Part shown: in pieces, positions 34,428-45,389 of the stretch
Position numbering within the stretch: position 1 is the first letter of the stretch
Layout: every line of letters starts with the position of its first letter
NCBI GenBank assembly: GCA_036873135.1
Contig: JAPTYO010000017.1
Location: forward strand, 14,508,001-14,572,000
Reading direction: 5' to 3'
DNA: 64,000 nt
Source of the DNA: Clarkia xantiana subsp. parviflora
Taxonomy: Eukaryota; Streptophyta; Magnoliopsida; Myrtales; Onagraceae
Program-made: the position numbers and the translations under genes
Notes under the pieces: generated by a model
The model's database searches: none
What the model was told of the DNA's origin: nothing
Seen by the model: the letters and a program-made list of their open reading frames with translations, nothing else

Positions 34428-36266
34428 ATGACGAACAGTAGGGTATCTAGGCCCCAACACCCACCTGGGGGCAATGGGCGGAGAAGAGAACCCATACCTC
34501 CAGGGAGGCGGCCTAACCCTGGGAAGCAGCCAATGCATTCAGAGCCCCAAGACATACCACAACCTCCTCAGCAACAGAACAACCAGGAGGGAGGACCTTC
34601 ACGCCCAGCTGGGGCTGAGTCCTCCACAGCCTCCACCCCCCGGGCAAGAAGGCCACAGAGAGAAAGAGGACAACAGGGAGTGCCTTCCCACAACACGGCA
34701 CCCCCTGAGGGATACTATTATGAAGAGCAACCCCAAAGGTACCCACATGGGATGCCGGCACAGAGAGATGGCAACCGCGCCCACACAGCGTATGCAAGGC
34801 CGGCATACACCCAAGGAACTTACACTGAAGCTCAGGAGGAGGAGCAGATCCCAGCAGAAGAATACTACTCGCACCCTCGAGCAGGGCAGCGAGAGGAACA
34901 AAGAAGATATCACCAGGAGCCACCCCCAGAGGGCAGGCAACAATTTGTGCCTCCTAGGCAACAGCATAGCAACAGGGCTTACACACCGCTTGGGGAGGAA
35001 AGATAAGCAAGACCTCCAAGGAGGCAAGACTTCCATGAAGGACCCCAGCAGGCGTACCAAGGGTACACCTACAGTCCATACCAGCAGGGACAAGGGAACC
35101 CAGCAAGCCCAGTCTACAACTACAATGGATATCAGAGGGGTTATACTCCGGCACCTGTGATGATCACCCCAGAGGAGATAGAAGCTATGATAACCCGGAA
35201 ACTGAATGAGTCAAAGAAACCCAGCCTGCATTGCCTAAGTGACAAGACGAACCACCCTTTCACAAGGGAACTGGAGATGAACAGGGTGCCAGACTCCCTG
35301 CACACAGTGCAAATTGCAAAGTATAATGGGAAGGGAGACCCCCTAGAGCATATCCAACAGCATGAGGCCTCCCTATTCGGGAGGACAACTGATGAAAGAT
35401 ACAAGGCACTCCTTTTCCCAAACACCCTATCAGGGGTGGCCTCACATTGGTTCTTCAGCCTGCCCTCTGAGAGCATCCACTCATGGGAGCAGCTAAAAGC
35501 TAAGTTTCTGCAGAGATACCTAGGGGAGAGGAAACTCCTCAAGGGAACAGGCTCCATTGATGACGTAAAACAAGAATATGATGAATCCTTGGCCAGCTAC
35601 TATACTAGGTTCAACCAGAATATTGCAGACATCCAGGGAGACATCACTGAAGGGGAGATAATCCGAGCCTTTATCAGAAACTTAGGTCGCTTTGGGTCAA
35701 CATTGGCTGAAAAGATGGCCAAAAAGCCAGCAAGCACCTTGGAGGAGCTTGCAGGGAGAGTTAAAACGCATATTGACCTTGAGAGACACAGGGCAAGCAA
35801 GAAGGCCAAAATTCAGGCAGCCAAGGAGGATACTCAAAGGCCAAACAAAGGAAAGCCACCCCAGGCACCACAGCATGCAAGGCAGCAGGAGTGGCGTCCG
35901 CCACAGCAAAGAAACCAAATGGGTGAACCCTTAAAGGCTAGAGAAATCAATGTCATTAAGTTCATCCCACTGAACGCCACTCCAGCCACCGTACTTAGAG
36001 AGATGCGGAACCAAAAGCTATGGTCACCCCCTGCAAGGTGGAGAGCCCCAATGGTAGGAAATCACAAGGATAGATGGTGTGACAACCACGAGGCTTATGG
36101 TCATGACACAAATGAATGCTTTAGCTTAAAGCTAAGCATAAACAACATCGTCCAGAGGGGAGAACTGAAGCAGTTCGTAGACCATGGGGGCAATAGTATG
36201 CAACTGGGGCCACCACAGAAAGACAAGGGCAAGGGAAAGGTAGACTATAACCCTCCACCCAACTAA
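34428..36266 (+). pseudogene. Gag polyprotein, family A copy 2
   Basis: From ATG 34428 (MTNSRVSRPQ). The frame is continuous with the next gene but broken by TAA at 35004-35006 (CAA in copy 1) and TAA at 36264-36266 (AAG in copy 1). N-terminal Pro/Gln/Arg-rich region, then capsid VASHWFFSLPSESIHSW, RYLGERKLLKG, SLASYYTRFNQNI (about 35250-35800). The knuckle WCDNHEAYGHDTNEC (C-x2-H-x4-H-x4-C) lies at about 36078-36122. It packages element RNA. Confidence 0.85.
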
Positions 36267-36281
36267 AGAGGAGTCATCAAT

Positions 36282-37676
36282 ATGATACATGGAGGAGCAG
36301 CATCAGGTGGCCCAACTGCTAATGCAAGAGAAGTCTATGCATCCAAGTTAAGCTCAGTGCCAAGGTGGAGAAAAAGGCCAAGAGAAGGAGAAGAAGTGAA
36401 GATCGAGTTCTCGGAGAAGGACAAGAGCCACATCGTCTTTCCACATGACGATGCTCTAGTTGTTACTTTAGATATTGATAATTTTGATGTAAAGAGAATT
36501 TTGGTGGATGGGGGCAGCTCAGCTGACCTCCTAAGCCTGAGAGTGTTGGAAGAGATAGGGAAAACCAAAGCAGATATCAATCCGGTCAACTTCCCTCTAG
36601 TTGGCTTCTCAGGGGCAACAAGTTACCCCCTGGGGATGATAACATTGCCAGTGACCATGGGCCAAGGATGGACCCAGCTGAAGGTAAATGTCAATTTCTT
36701 GGTGGTTGAAAGCCTGGGAGCCTACAATGGGATCCTAGGAAGGACAACCATAGATCCATATGAAATAGTGCCATCCACTGTTCACCAGAAGCTGAAGTAC
36801 ATCACGGAAAACGGAGTTGGAGAGGTCCTGGGTGATCAACGTACTGCAAGACAGTGCTACTTCAACTCAATGAGACGTGGATCACACGGGACAGACACAG
36901 TGGCTGTGGTCATGGTAGGAGCCAACCAAGATAGAAGAAGGAGGGGAGGGAGACAAAAGCAAAGAAGGAGGAGGAGTGGAGTGACACTCCGTCTGAGCAG
37001 GCAGTTTTTTCAAACAGTGCCTACAAGGAGACACAGGAGCAAGGCTGTGAAGGTGACATCCATACCTTGGCAGCCAGACACCACAATAGGGAACAGAACA
37101 AGGGACTCCATCCTAAGAGGCTTTCGCTACATAGATGATATCAAGCAAATGCCGCAGGAGTCTATATCAAGTTATTTCCAGAGATTCTTTGATTATGGTG
37201 CCAACATGGGCATCACAAGGGGAGAAGCAGTCAGAGCATTCATCAGAAACATGCATCCAACCTCATTCGAGGCCTATGGAGGGCTCTATGAGATGGTCAT
37301 GACGAGCACAATGAGAGAGCTCAAGGCAAGGCTGGATAGGGCATTTGAACAAGAGGCGGAACAGTTGGATGAAGTTCCAGAGAAAGGAAGAGAAGAAGAC
37401 ACATTGGGAGGAGGTGTCAATTTCACATTCACACCCCTCACACTCAGCATAGAAGAAATTTTCCACAAGCGCCTCAAGCAAGAGCTGCTAGCATGCAGGG
37501 AGGAAGGCAAGGCCTTCCTAGGTAAAGATGCACAGGGTTGGTGTGAGTACCATGGGACCTGGGGGCATCAAACCAACAACTGCATGGTGTTGAAGGTGGA
37601 AGTGGAAGAAATGATCTACAATGGAAGCTTCAAGGAGTACGTGGCAACAGACACAGTGACCACCCCATATCCTTAG
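36282..37676 (+). CDS. Protease with a second Gag-like domain, family A copy 2
   Basis: 464 residues, intact from ATG 36282 (MIHGGAASGG). In copy 1 this frame is fused to Gag. Residues about 1-210 are an aspartic protease with RILVDGGSSADLLSLRVLE and GAYNGILGRTTIDPYEIVPS. A basic linker (DRRRRGGRQKQRRRRSG, about 218-234) follows. Residues about 265-370 then resemble the C-terminal half of a Gag capsid (FRYIDDIKQMPQESISSYFQ, RGEAVRAFIRNMHPTSFEAY, MRELKARLDRAFEQEAEQ). A second CHHC knuckle is at about 425-439 (WCEYHGTWGHQTNNC). RT would be expected after the protease; instead comes this second Gag-like piece, which aligns with Gag's SIDDVKQEYDESLASYYTRF block and its own knuckle. It is not a copy of the nearby Gag at DNA level. 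Confidence 0.85.
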   Translation: MIHGGAASGGPTANAREVYASKLSSVPRWRKRPREGEEVKIEFSEKDKSHIVFPHDDALVVTLDIDNFDVKRILVDGGSSADLLSLRVLEEIGKTKADINPVNFPLVGFSGATSYPLGMITLPVTMGQGWTQLKVNVNFLVVESLGAYNGILGRTTIDPYEIVPSTVHQKLKYITENGVGEVLGDQRTARQCYFNSMRRGSHGTDTVAVVMVGANQDRRRRGGRQKQRRRRSGVTLRLSRQFFQTVPTRRHRSKAVKVTSIPWQPDTTIGNRTRDSILRGFRYIDDIKQMPQESISSYFQRFFDYGANMGITRGEAVRAFIRNMHPTSFEAYGGLYEMVMTSTMRELKARLDRAFEQEAEQLDEVPEKGREEDTLGGGVNFTFTPLTLSIEEIFHKRLKQELLACREEGKAFLGKDAQGWCEYHGTWGHQTNNCMVLKVEVEEMIYNGSFKEYVATDTVTTPYP

Positions 37677-39219
37677 TTTCATATCTAGCATTTCGCATGT
37701 TTTAGCTTTACAAGCTTTTCAAAAAACAACTCTTGAGAAGGAGAACTCACGAAGTTACTCCAACTCTACAACTATCTTTGATTTCCTACAAAGGATGTCT
37801 TGGTGCACCAAGGCATCCCGAGTGTACAAAAACATGAATGCTCCTAAGAGAGTAGTAGTTATTCAAAAGTATTTCCCAGTGAATGTGATGTTATAATCAC
37901 CAAGTTATCCTTACACAGATATGACTTCAAGTCAACGACATTCGACGCCCCCAAGAGCGTATCTTGAGAGTAGTATTCATACTACGACCTTCGACGCCCC
38001 CAAGAGCGTATCTTGAGAGTAGTATTCATACTACGACCTTCGACGCCCCCAAGAGCGTATCTTGAGAGTAGTTATTACACTACGACCTTCGACGCACCAA
38101 GAGCGTATCTTGAGAGTGGTTTCCAAAAACTACGAACCTCGACGCCCCCAAGAGCGTATCTTGAGAGTAGTGTTCATACTACAACCTTCGACGCCCCCAA
38201 GAGCGTATCTTGAGAGTAGTTATTACACTACGACTTCGACGCACCAAGAGCGTATCTTGAGAGTGGTTTCCAAAAACTACGAATTCGACGCCCCCAGGAG
38301 CGTATCTTGAGGTAGATTTGCAACCTACCAGATTCGACGCCCCCAAGAGCGTATCTTGAGGTAGAAAAAACACTACCAGTTCGACGCCCCCAAGAGCGTA
38401 TCTTGAGGTAGATTTCAAACTACCAGTTCGACGCCCACCAGGAGCGTATCTTTGGTCTAACCTGAGCCCTCCGAGAGCCTATCCTGTGAAACGTTAAGTG
38501 CCGTCCGAGAGCCTATCTCGTGAACAGTTTGACACCCGTCAAGAAGGTATCGGTGGACTAACCTGTGCCCTCCGGGAGCCTATCCTGTGAAACGTTAAGT
38601 GCCGTCCGAGAGCCTATCTCGTGAACAGTTTGACACCCGTCAAGAAGGTATCGATGGACTAACCTGTGCCCTCCGGGAGCCTATCCTGTGAAACGTTAAG
38701 TGCCGTCCGAGAGCCTGTCTCGTGAACAGATTTCGACGCCCACCAAGAGCGTATCTTTGGTCTAACAGTACAACGTATACCGTGTAAGGGGTATCAGAAG
38801 AGATCATCATACCATGCTTAGAAGGATACCATGCTTAGAAAGATACCATGCTTAGAAGGATACCGTGAGAAAGAAATTTCTAAGTAAAGTAATGTGAAGA
38901 ACAAGTAATGTTTTTTCTTTATGAAGTGACAGGTATGACATGAAGGAAACTACGAAAGAAGGATAAGTAAAGGAAATATACCAAGGGAAGGGTCCATACC
39001 CAAAGAGCCATACACAAGGCATAGGGAGACATCATGAGAAGAGATATATACAAAAGCATGAGAAGCACTAATATAAAGGCAAACAAACCACGTAGTCAAC
39101 AACGTAATGCGGAAAAGGAAAGTAACAACAAACACCATCACAATCTCAAAAGACACTCAACCCGTACAAGGGGAGAATGAGTGTAGTTATATATACAAGG
39201 ATAGTATGAGATAAACAAG
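37677..39219 (+). repeat. 3' untranslated region with three tandem-repeat arrays, family A
   Basis: About 37936-38455: roughly ten copies of a 45-55 bp unit with core CGACGCCCCCAAGAGCGTAT then CTTGAG. About 38457-38735: nearly three copies of a roughly 103 bp unit containing GAGCCTATCCTGTGAAACG and GACACCCGTCAAGAAGGTAT. About 38811-38870: four copies of an 18-19 bp ACCATGCTTAGAAGGAT unit. No coding. It lies between the convergent sense and antisense genes. ORFs called across the first array are only repeat translations. Confidence 0.85.
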
Positions 39220-41551
39220 TCAGTCAGAACCTTCGGGGGAGTCACCCTCACCCCCTGAAGCTGAACCGCCAGCGGAAATAGATGAGGAAGAGGAGTCTGA
39301 GGTACCAATCTCCACAGGTGTAGCATCCACCTGGGCTGGGGCAGCCTCGTCTGCAACAGCAGCCTGACCCATCAGAACAGTCGCGTAGCCAGCGGCATAT
39401 GGCCCAAAGTCACCAAGGTCACCAAACGGGAACTGAGGATCAATCCGGTATATGTGATCAACCAGATACTCACCGAACTGGTTCATCTCCTGAGTGAGAC
39501 GCGTGGTATAATCGGCGGTGAAGGCAGAGGAGGCCTTGTACTCAGAAACCGCGACAGCCCTCTCCTCCGCCCGACACTTAGTCTCCAACCTCCGCAGCTC
39601 CTCAGAATGGACAGACGCGGCAACCTCAGCTTCCCGGCGCAAACTGCCCACAGTGGTCTCAAGCAAGGACACCTGGTCCTGGAGCTCCTGCAGCCTCAAA
39701 TCAGATATACGCGCCTTCTCAGCAGCAGTGGCGACCTCCGCCTTGAGAGAAACCTGGCTGTCCTCAAGGGTCTTCCTCTCGTCAGATAACTCGAGCACGA
39801 GCGAAGACATGTTCACCATGTCAGACATACCCTAACAATTCAAACAAGGGGTGAGTAACCAAAGGATAGCAATTATGAAAGTAATGAAAGGAAAGCAAGG
39901 AACAACTCACAGGTGCATAACGAGAGAGTACCCCCTGAACAAAGCGCCGAGTCTCCCCAGGAGACTTGGGCGGAGCAACACGATCGCCAGGGGGAATGGC
40001 GCCGCGGAGTACGCGGACGCCAACCTCAGGAGTCCGCAAAGAGGAAGTGCTATCGAGGTGGAACTCCTTCAGACCAGCGAAGGGAGTCCACTCAGACCCA
40101 ATAACATCTTCATCAGTGAGCCGTGCGAAATCCTTCCGACTTAAAGTCGGAGGCCCACCTACACAAGCAAAGCAAGTCAAAGGAGAGTATAAACATACAA
40201 GGATCAGCACAAGGTAGAGATCATACCTGAGGACCGTGCCCTCGGCTGGGGGGCAGGGGAACCACCACCAGCAGGTCGCTTCCCTTTGTCAGCCAGGGAA
40301 GGCACCTCTTCGACCACCATCTCCTTATCACGAGATAGGGTCGGAGGACGAGCAGTAGGCGAAGCAGGATCCACAGCCTTCTTTCTCTTAGCAGCCGAGG
40401 CCCCGGCCTCAGAATCAGATCGCCGCGGCTTGGACTTGGAAGGTCCAGAATCTCTGCCAACGGAGACGACCTTCTCAGTCACCAAGGGGGAGCGCACTAG
40501 CAAGGTAAGAAAAACAAGATAAGGAAAACATAAGTTACACCATAAAGAAGCAAATAGGAGAAAGCATACCAGAGGCCCCAGCCTTCTTCCCAGGCAGAGG
40601 GGATTTCTTCAAAGCAGAACTAGAAGGAGCCTTCCTCTTGCTCAGATCAACAGGAGCTCCCTGCATGTTATAGGTTTTTCCATGAAACCAACCTACAAAG
40701 GAAGAGCAGAAGGTAAATAAAGATGGAAAGACCAAGTGACATACCGAACCCCCGGAGTCAGGAGTCAGACTGATCCCGGCCTCGTAAAGATCCGTCTCAG
40801 TTATTAAAGACACGGGGCAGTAAGACCGGGTCCTGTTGCTCTCGTGAATGATCTTCATAGTCTTCAAATCATCCGAAGAGAACTCTCCAAAAGCAGGCCA
40901 ACCATCGGACCGATCCTCATTCAAGACCGACCAAGTGACGTATCGGTCCGTAATGAAGAAGTAATGCTTAGCCCAGTGACTGGCCGAATTGTCAATCTGG
41001 GTCACGAAACGGAGGGAGGTATCCCACTCGATCCCACTCAACCCGAAGTCAGAAAATCGGGGATCTTTGAAGGTCGGATGGCGAGTTACGAAACTCGCAA
41101 ACCCCACCCTCGTCCGGTACTGAAACCGATAGAAACATCGGAATAGAACGAGAGAGTACTTCCAGGAGTACCAATGGCACAATACCCGGAAGCCCACCCA
41201 GACACGGAGGGCACTGGGGGCAAGGTTCACAGGAGAAATCCTGAAAAACCTGCTCAACTCTATAAGCTCGTCACAGTAAGGCAGTCTCAGCCCGAATCGG
41301 ATCTGGGAAGGGTATACGGCGACCGTCCCTATGGGAGGCTCCGTCACCGTCGCTCGAGTATTCCCCAAGGAGGGGAGAAAAGGATACAGAGGCTCATCTA
41401 GGGGACAGATACCTCCTAGGGTGACATGTTCGTTGTAATCGGACCTAGTGAGAAGGTTCTCTGACAGGATAGCAAGACCTAAGGCAAAGGTAGCAGGAAA
41501 CCCCAAAGCACGAATCAAATTTCGACTAACACCCCAATGAAGGCCACGATA
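39220..41551 (-). CDS. Antisense five-exon gene of family A (gypsy-type-transposon domain plus coiled coil)
   Basis: Minus-strand exons A 41551-40745, B 40660-40570, C 40496-40227, D 40158-39911, E 39831-39220. Introns are 84, 73, 68 and 79 bp, all GT-AG, phases 0, 1, 1, 0. The joined frame is open for about 675 codons. Exon A: FGLRLPYCDELIELSRFF, PSALRVWVGFRVLCHWYSW, LVLFRCFYRF, HYFFITDRYVTW, resembling Pfam's 'putative gypsy type transposon' domain. B-C: basic low-complexity with likely nuclear signals (LSKRKAPSS, AAKRKKAVD). D: GSEWTPFAGLKEF, VGVRVLRGAIPPGDR. E: coiled coil (about 39460-39810), then YLVDHIYRIDPQFPFGD and a Ser/Gly-rich acidic tail. The initiating ATG is unclear; ATG 41615 before a GTGAGT donor is a candidate but is out of frame with exon A. 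No stop interrupts the exons. Role unknown. Confidence 0.72.
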
Positions 41552-43165
41552 CTAAGCTAGCAATAGGAAAGGAAGTAACGCGACCGAAAAGGAAGAGAAA
41601 AAGGAACTCACTCATCCTTCGGAGAATACGGCGTCTCTGAAGAGTCTGCGTACGTGGACACCACCAGGAGTATAGTACCTGCCACGACACGACAAATATC
41701 AAGACAAGGAGAATTTCCGAAGAACCGGAAATACTCCGACTCCCGACCAACGACAACAATCAAAGATCCAAGAACACCACAACAACCAAGTCAAATAATT
41801 TTATCCGAGCCTAAGGTCGGGTTTTGGAAAAAATTACCATTATACCCTCCAACAAAGATTAACACACCAACGGCGGCACGACATCAAATTAAAGATCGGA
41901 ATAGCCCGATCGGACAAGAAACCATATACGGACGACCGGCAAACATTTTTCCCAAAATCCACAACTACCAACGGCTATCTACGGCAATCCCACATTTAAT
42001 TAAATTTCGGCAATCAAGCATCGGCAATCAAGCATCGGCAATCAAATATCAACGATTCAAAAATCGACGTTTTACGCGGTAATGGAAAGGAAAAGAGCGG
42101 ACCTTCGGAAAACCCGACCCGATGTGGTAAACGGGTCCGGAATTCGAATTTCGAAGCCGATTGAAATCAGCCCCTCGCCGGAGTTCTAATCCCGTCGTCG
42201 CCGGAGTCGTTTCTGGCCGTCTCCCCGTCGCCGGAGTTGGCCCCAGATCACGCCGGAGCTCCCTGGTCCCGCCGTCGACAGTCCCGGCTGGATTCAAAGC
42301 TGCCGTCGCCGGAGAAGAGCCCGCCGTCGAAGTCTCCCGATGCCGCGTCGCCTTCGCCTGTCAGCCGCCGCCGCCGGAAAACAAGCCGCCGTCTCGAGCT
42401 GCTGGTCCACCGGTCGTCTTCGCCCGTGCTGGTGGCCACTTCTCGTCGGTCTTGGCTGAATTGCCGGCTGGATTTCTGCTCCTTGGTGGAAATTCCGGCC
42501 GGCCCTTACCTTGGGGGTGCTCTCCAACCTTTCTTGCTCTCCAAGGGTAAGTGAAGAAGGAAGATGGTGGCTAGGGTGACTCTTGAAGGTATTTTTCTAA
42601 CTCTACTCTTTTATGTTGAAAGGATGATAGGGTTTTTTAGAGGGTTTTAATCACCACCATCCATCTAGCTTTAAATAAAATCTAAGGGCCAAGGAAAAAT
42701 CATCATTTTTGTCCCTCTCCACTATAGCTAAGCATATCTCTACACTTAGAAAATTATCAAGATAGTTTTATTTTTGAGCATTCCATACTTAGGAAAATTT
42801 TTGGCCAAAATTAAAATTTCTCCTTATTTAGATGGAATCCCGGCACGAAATTGGAGCGTAAGTTATTTAGTTGCATTCGTATCACACCCCTGTGCAAGTT
42901 TGTATTTTTTGAGTATACACCTGTAGCAGAGATAAGTTTATTACTCCCGCCTCAGACGGACGCGTGCCTAGGCACACGTCCGTGCTACTCTGACGTTTAC
43001 AATTCCTCTATCTCATTAGACAGGGGGCAGAGTCAGAGGCACGCATCCATGGGTAAGCAGGCATTCAGACAAAGAAGGTAAAATCCCGGTTTCAAATTGC
43101 GCGTGTCATACCATCCTAAAATAGAGTCAATCAAAGGTTAGGCCATTGGTTGACTCGGGGGCATG
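41552..43165 (-). promoter_or_regulatory. Upstream/leader region of antisense gene and sense 3' end, family A
   Basis: No sense gene. In antisense direction it holds AT-rich DNA with a weak TATA-like TTTTATTTAAAG (about 42670-42685), then a GC-rich segment (42160-42520) rich in CGGCGAC repeats, then AT-rich sequence to exon 1. The CGCCGGAG-rich ORFs called here on both strands look like compositional artefacts. The sense side ends with the PPT GACTCGGGGGCATG at 43152-43165, preceded by a TAGAGTCAATCAAAGG block shared with the element at 48808. Confidence 0.4.
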
Positions 43166-43967
43166 TGATGGATATACGCCCAATTTGAACCCGTTGACTT
43201 CCGAACCGTTGTATTTTTATCGTCCCATTTATGATTGCAAATCGAAACTTCAACCCGGACACTTCGCGAGAACATCGACGGCTCGGACGGGGCCGAAGCG
43301 CCCGTCCGACAGAGGCGAACTCACCTAGGTGAGGTTGGGTGGCCACACCCGACCTCCCCTAGGGGAGATCGGGTTGGCCAACCCGATCTCTCCTAGGAGA
43401 GATCGGGTCGGCCAACCCGATCCCTCCTAGGAGGGATGGGGTTGGGTGTCCTCACCCAACCCCTACCCTTGGGGGTCGGATTTCTCCCCCCCCAAGGGCC
43501 CCGGCACCACTTTCAGACTCCCACGCTCGGTCCACTCCGCCTGCCTCCTCCGAATCCTAAAGTCTTAATTATGTGTTTAAAGGTTAATTAATTGTGTTTA
43601 AAGGCTAACGATGTCATTAAGCCACCTTAATGACACCGTTGCCTATAAATACCCCACCTTCACAACTCATTTGATCATCTTGGCCATTTGGACAATTTAG
43701 CTCTGACATCTCTCTAGCTTTATCTCTCTAGAAAAGTACTGACTTAGGCATCGGAGAGGGTTCACCAGGCACCACCCCCCCCCCCCCCTCCATGCTTGGT
43801 ATTGCCCCTTCTGCAGGGTAGAAGGAGAGAAGAAGCAAAGGAAGGAAGGAAGGAAAGAAGAAGATAGGCTAAGGCAGAGCAACTCAGAACACCGGATCGT
43901 ACACATCCCCCTATAAGGAGTGAGATCAAAGCCGACACCCCGTTGACCTAGATTTCATAACTTAACA
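43166..43967 (+). repeat. 3' LTR, family A copy 2 (802 bp)
   Basis: Same ends as 33514-34376. Lacks two palindrome units (about 35 and 29 bp) present in the 5' LTR, and its C run near 43777 differs in length. Otherwise nearly identical. Followed by TSD agctt. Confidence 0.95.
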
Positions 43968-43972
43968 AGCTT

Positions 43973-44442
43973 GAAAACGTGCTGTGGGCTGTTAGAACAA
44001 CACCCAAGCAATCGACGGGGGAAAAACTCCGTTTGGCCTGGTCTATGGCACGGAGGCAGTTGCCCCCGTGGAGATAGCGGTGGCGTCCCATCGCGCGAAA
44101 TATTACGAACCTCTGACGAACGAGGAAATGAGACGTCTAGACTTAGACTTGCTCGAGGAGAAAAGGTGGAAGGCTGATGAAGTTCAGGCTCGGATGCGTA
44201 TGGCAACAGCCCGATATTATAATCGGCGTGTCAAGTCCCGACAATTCTTCGTTGGAGAACTTGTCTGGCGGAGGAACGAGTTCGTCCATCAAGATCGGAT
44301 CCACAAGCTATCGCCGAAATGGGAGGGACCTTACAAGATCGTAGGGATGCCAGCCCCGAACGCGTACAAGCTAGAGGACCTGGATGGCAAGACGTTGAAG
44401 CATTTCTTCAGTGGCGAACACTTGAAGAAGTATCATGTTTGA
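43973..44442 (+). pseudogene. Integrase C-terminal part, family C copy 2
   Basis: Continues the coding interrupted at 33513: ENVLWAVRTTPKQSTG, a frameshift in an A run near 44027-44031, then EIAVASHRAKYYEPLTNEE, ARMRMATARYYNRRVKSRQF, LVWRRNEF, KWEGPYKIVGMPAPNAYKLE, ending HLKKYHV-TGA. No chromodomain. It pairs with family B 56229-56756. A TTAATAAAAG poly(A)-like signal lies about 65 bp downstream. Confidence 0.88.
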
Positions 44443-45389
44443 TATTAAGCCGCCGCGAATGGCGCAAGTTATCTATCCATCCGATGTAAGCAAAGCTTTG
44501 AGTTATTAATAAAAGAAGTTACTTCCGATCAAATTGCTTTTAGATTTATTCTAACTGTTAGTAAGTCGCCTTTACGGCGCAACAAAAAGCCTTAACAGGT
44601 ACGAAAAAGCCTTAACAGGTCCGCGTAAGTCGTCTATTAGATGCGGCCAAAAGCCTTAACAGGTACGAAAAAGCCTTAACAGGTCCGCGTAAGTCGTCTA
44701 TATGATGCGGCCAAAAGCCTTAACAGGTACGAAAAAGCCTTAACAGGTCCGCGTAAGTCGTCTATATGATGCGGCCAAAAGCCTTAACGGGTACGAAAAA
44801 TCTCTAACGGGTCCGCGTAAGTCATCTATATGATGCGGCCAAAAGCCTTAAAGGGTACGATTAAGTTGTCTAGAAGGACGCGATAAAAGCCCTTAAGGGG
44901 TACGATCAAAAGTCGTCTGATTTGGCGCGGTAAAAGCCCTAAGGGGTGTGAAAAATCATCTTAAATGACGTGTAAAATGGCCTTGAAAGGCAGGGATGAG
45001 AAACCTTAAGTGGTGAAGTCCCGATTGGATGAGAAACCTTAAGTGGTAAAGTCCCGATTGGATGAGAAACCTTAAGTGGTGAGGTCCCGATTGGACGAGA
45101 AACCTTAAGTGGTGAAGTCCCGATTGGATGAGAAACCTTAAGTGGTGAAATCCCGATAGGACGAGAAACCTTAAGTGGTAAAGTCTCGAGTAAAGCGTCG
45201 GAAGGACGTATGAAGTCATCTTAAATGGTGCATCGGAACGTTCTGAGTAACAAGTCTAAAGTCGCTTCAAATAGCACAAACGATTATCGGGACCAAAATA
45301 GATGGAAGAAATTTCTTATATAAAGGATCGAAGGCCTAAAAGGTTCCGATACAAAAAGAGGAGAATACAATGACTCTAAAGATAAGCAG
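44443..45389 (+). repeat. Tandem repeats in 3' untranslated region, family C
   Basis: Array 1 (about 44585-44860): four units of roughly 64 bp, each with two AAAGCCTTAACAGGT blocks and CGCGTAAGTCGTCTATATGA. Array 2 (about 44996-45190): six units of 33-34 bp, GAGAAACCTTAAGTGGTGAA plus GTCCCGATTGGAT. The shared CCTTAAGTGGT core also occurs in the family B array at 56760-57420, so the arrays share ancestry. No gene; they lie between integrase and the antisense gene. Confidence 0.85.

Larger units (their letters stand above)
33514..43967 (+). mobile_element. Family A LTR retrotransposon, copy 2 (complete; Gag-PR-Gag' plus antisense gene, no pol)
   Basis: LTRs 33514-34376 and 43166-43967 flanked by perfect TSD agctt (33509-33513, 43968-43972), inside the integrase of family C copy 2. 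Primer-binding site CTTGGCGCCGTCTGTAGG at 34377; PPT GACTCGGGGGCATG at 43152-43165. Internal: gag 34428-36266, protease plus second Gag-like region 36282-37676, tandem repeats 37936-38880, five-exon antisense gene 39220-41551. RT, RNase H and integrase are absent, so it depends on another element for replication. The LTRs are nearly identical outside a palindrome array, implying a recent insertion. Confidence 0.94.

Noticed and set aside
37936..38460. Regular direct repeats resembling a CRISPR array
   Set aside because: Units are contiguous tandem copies without unique spacers, inside a plant retrotransposon; no cas genes.
42161..42554. Overlapping 105-129-codon ORFs on the plus strand (CCGG-rich)
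   Set aside because: Compositional; lies in the presumed antisense leader and has no homologue in the other families.
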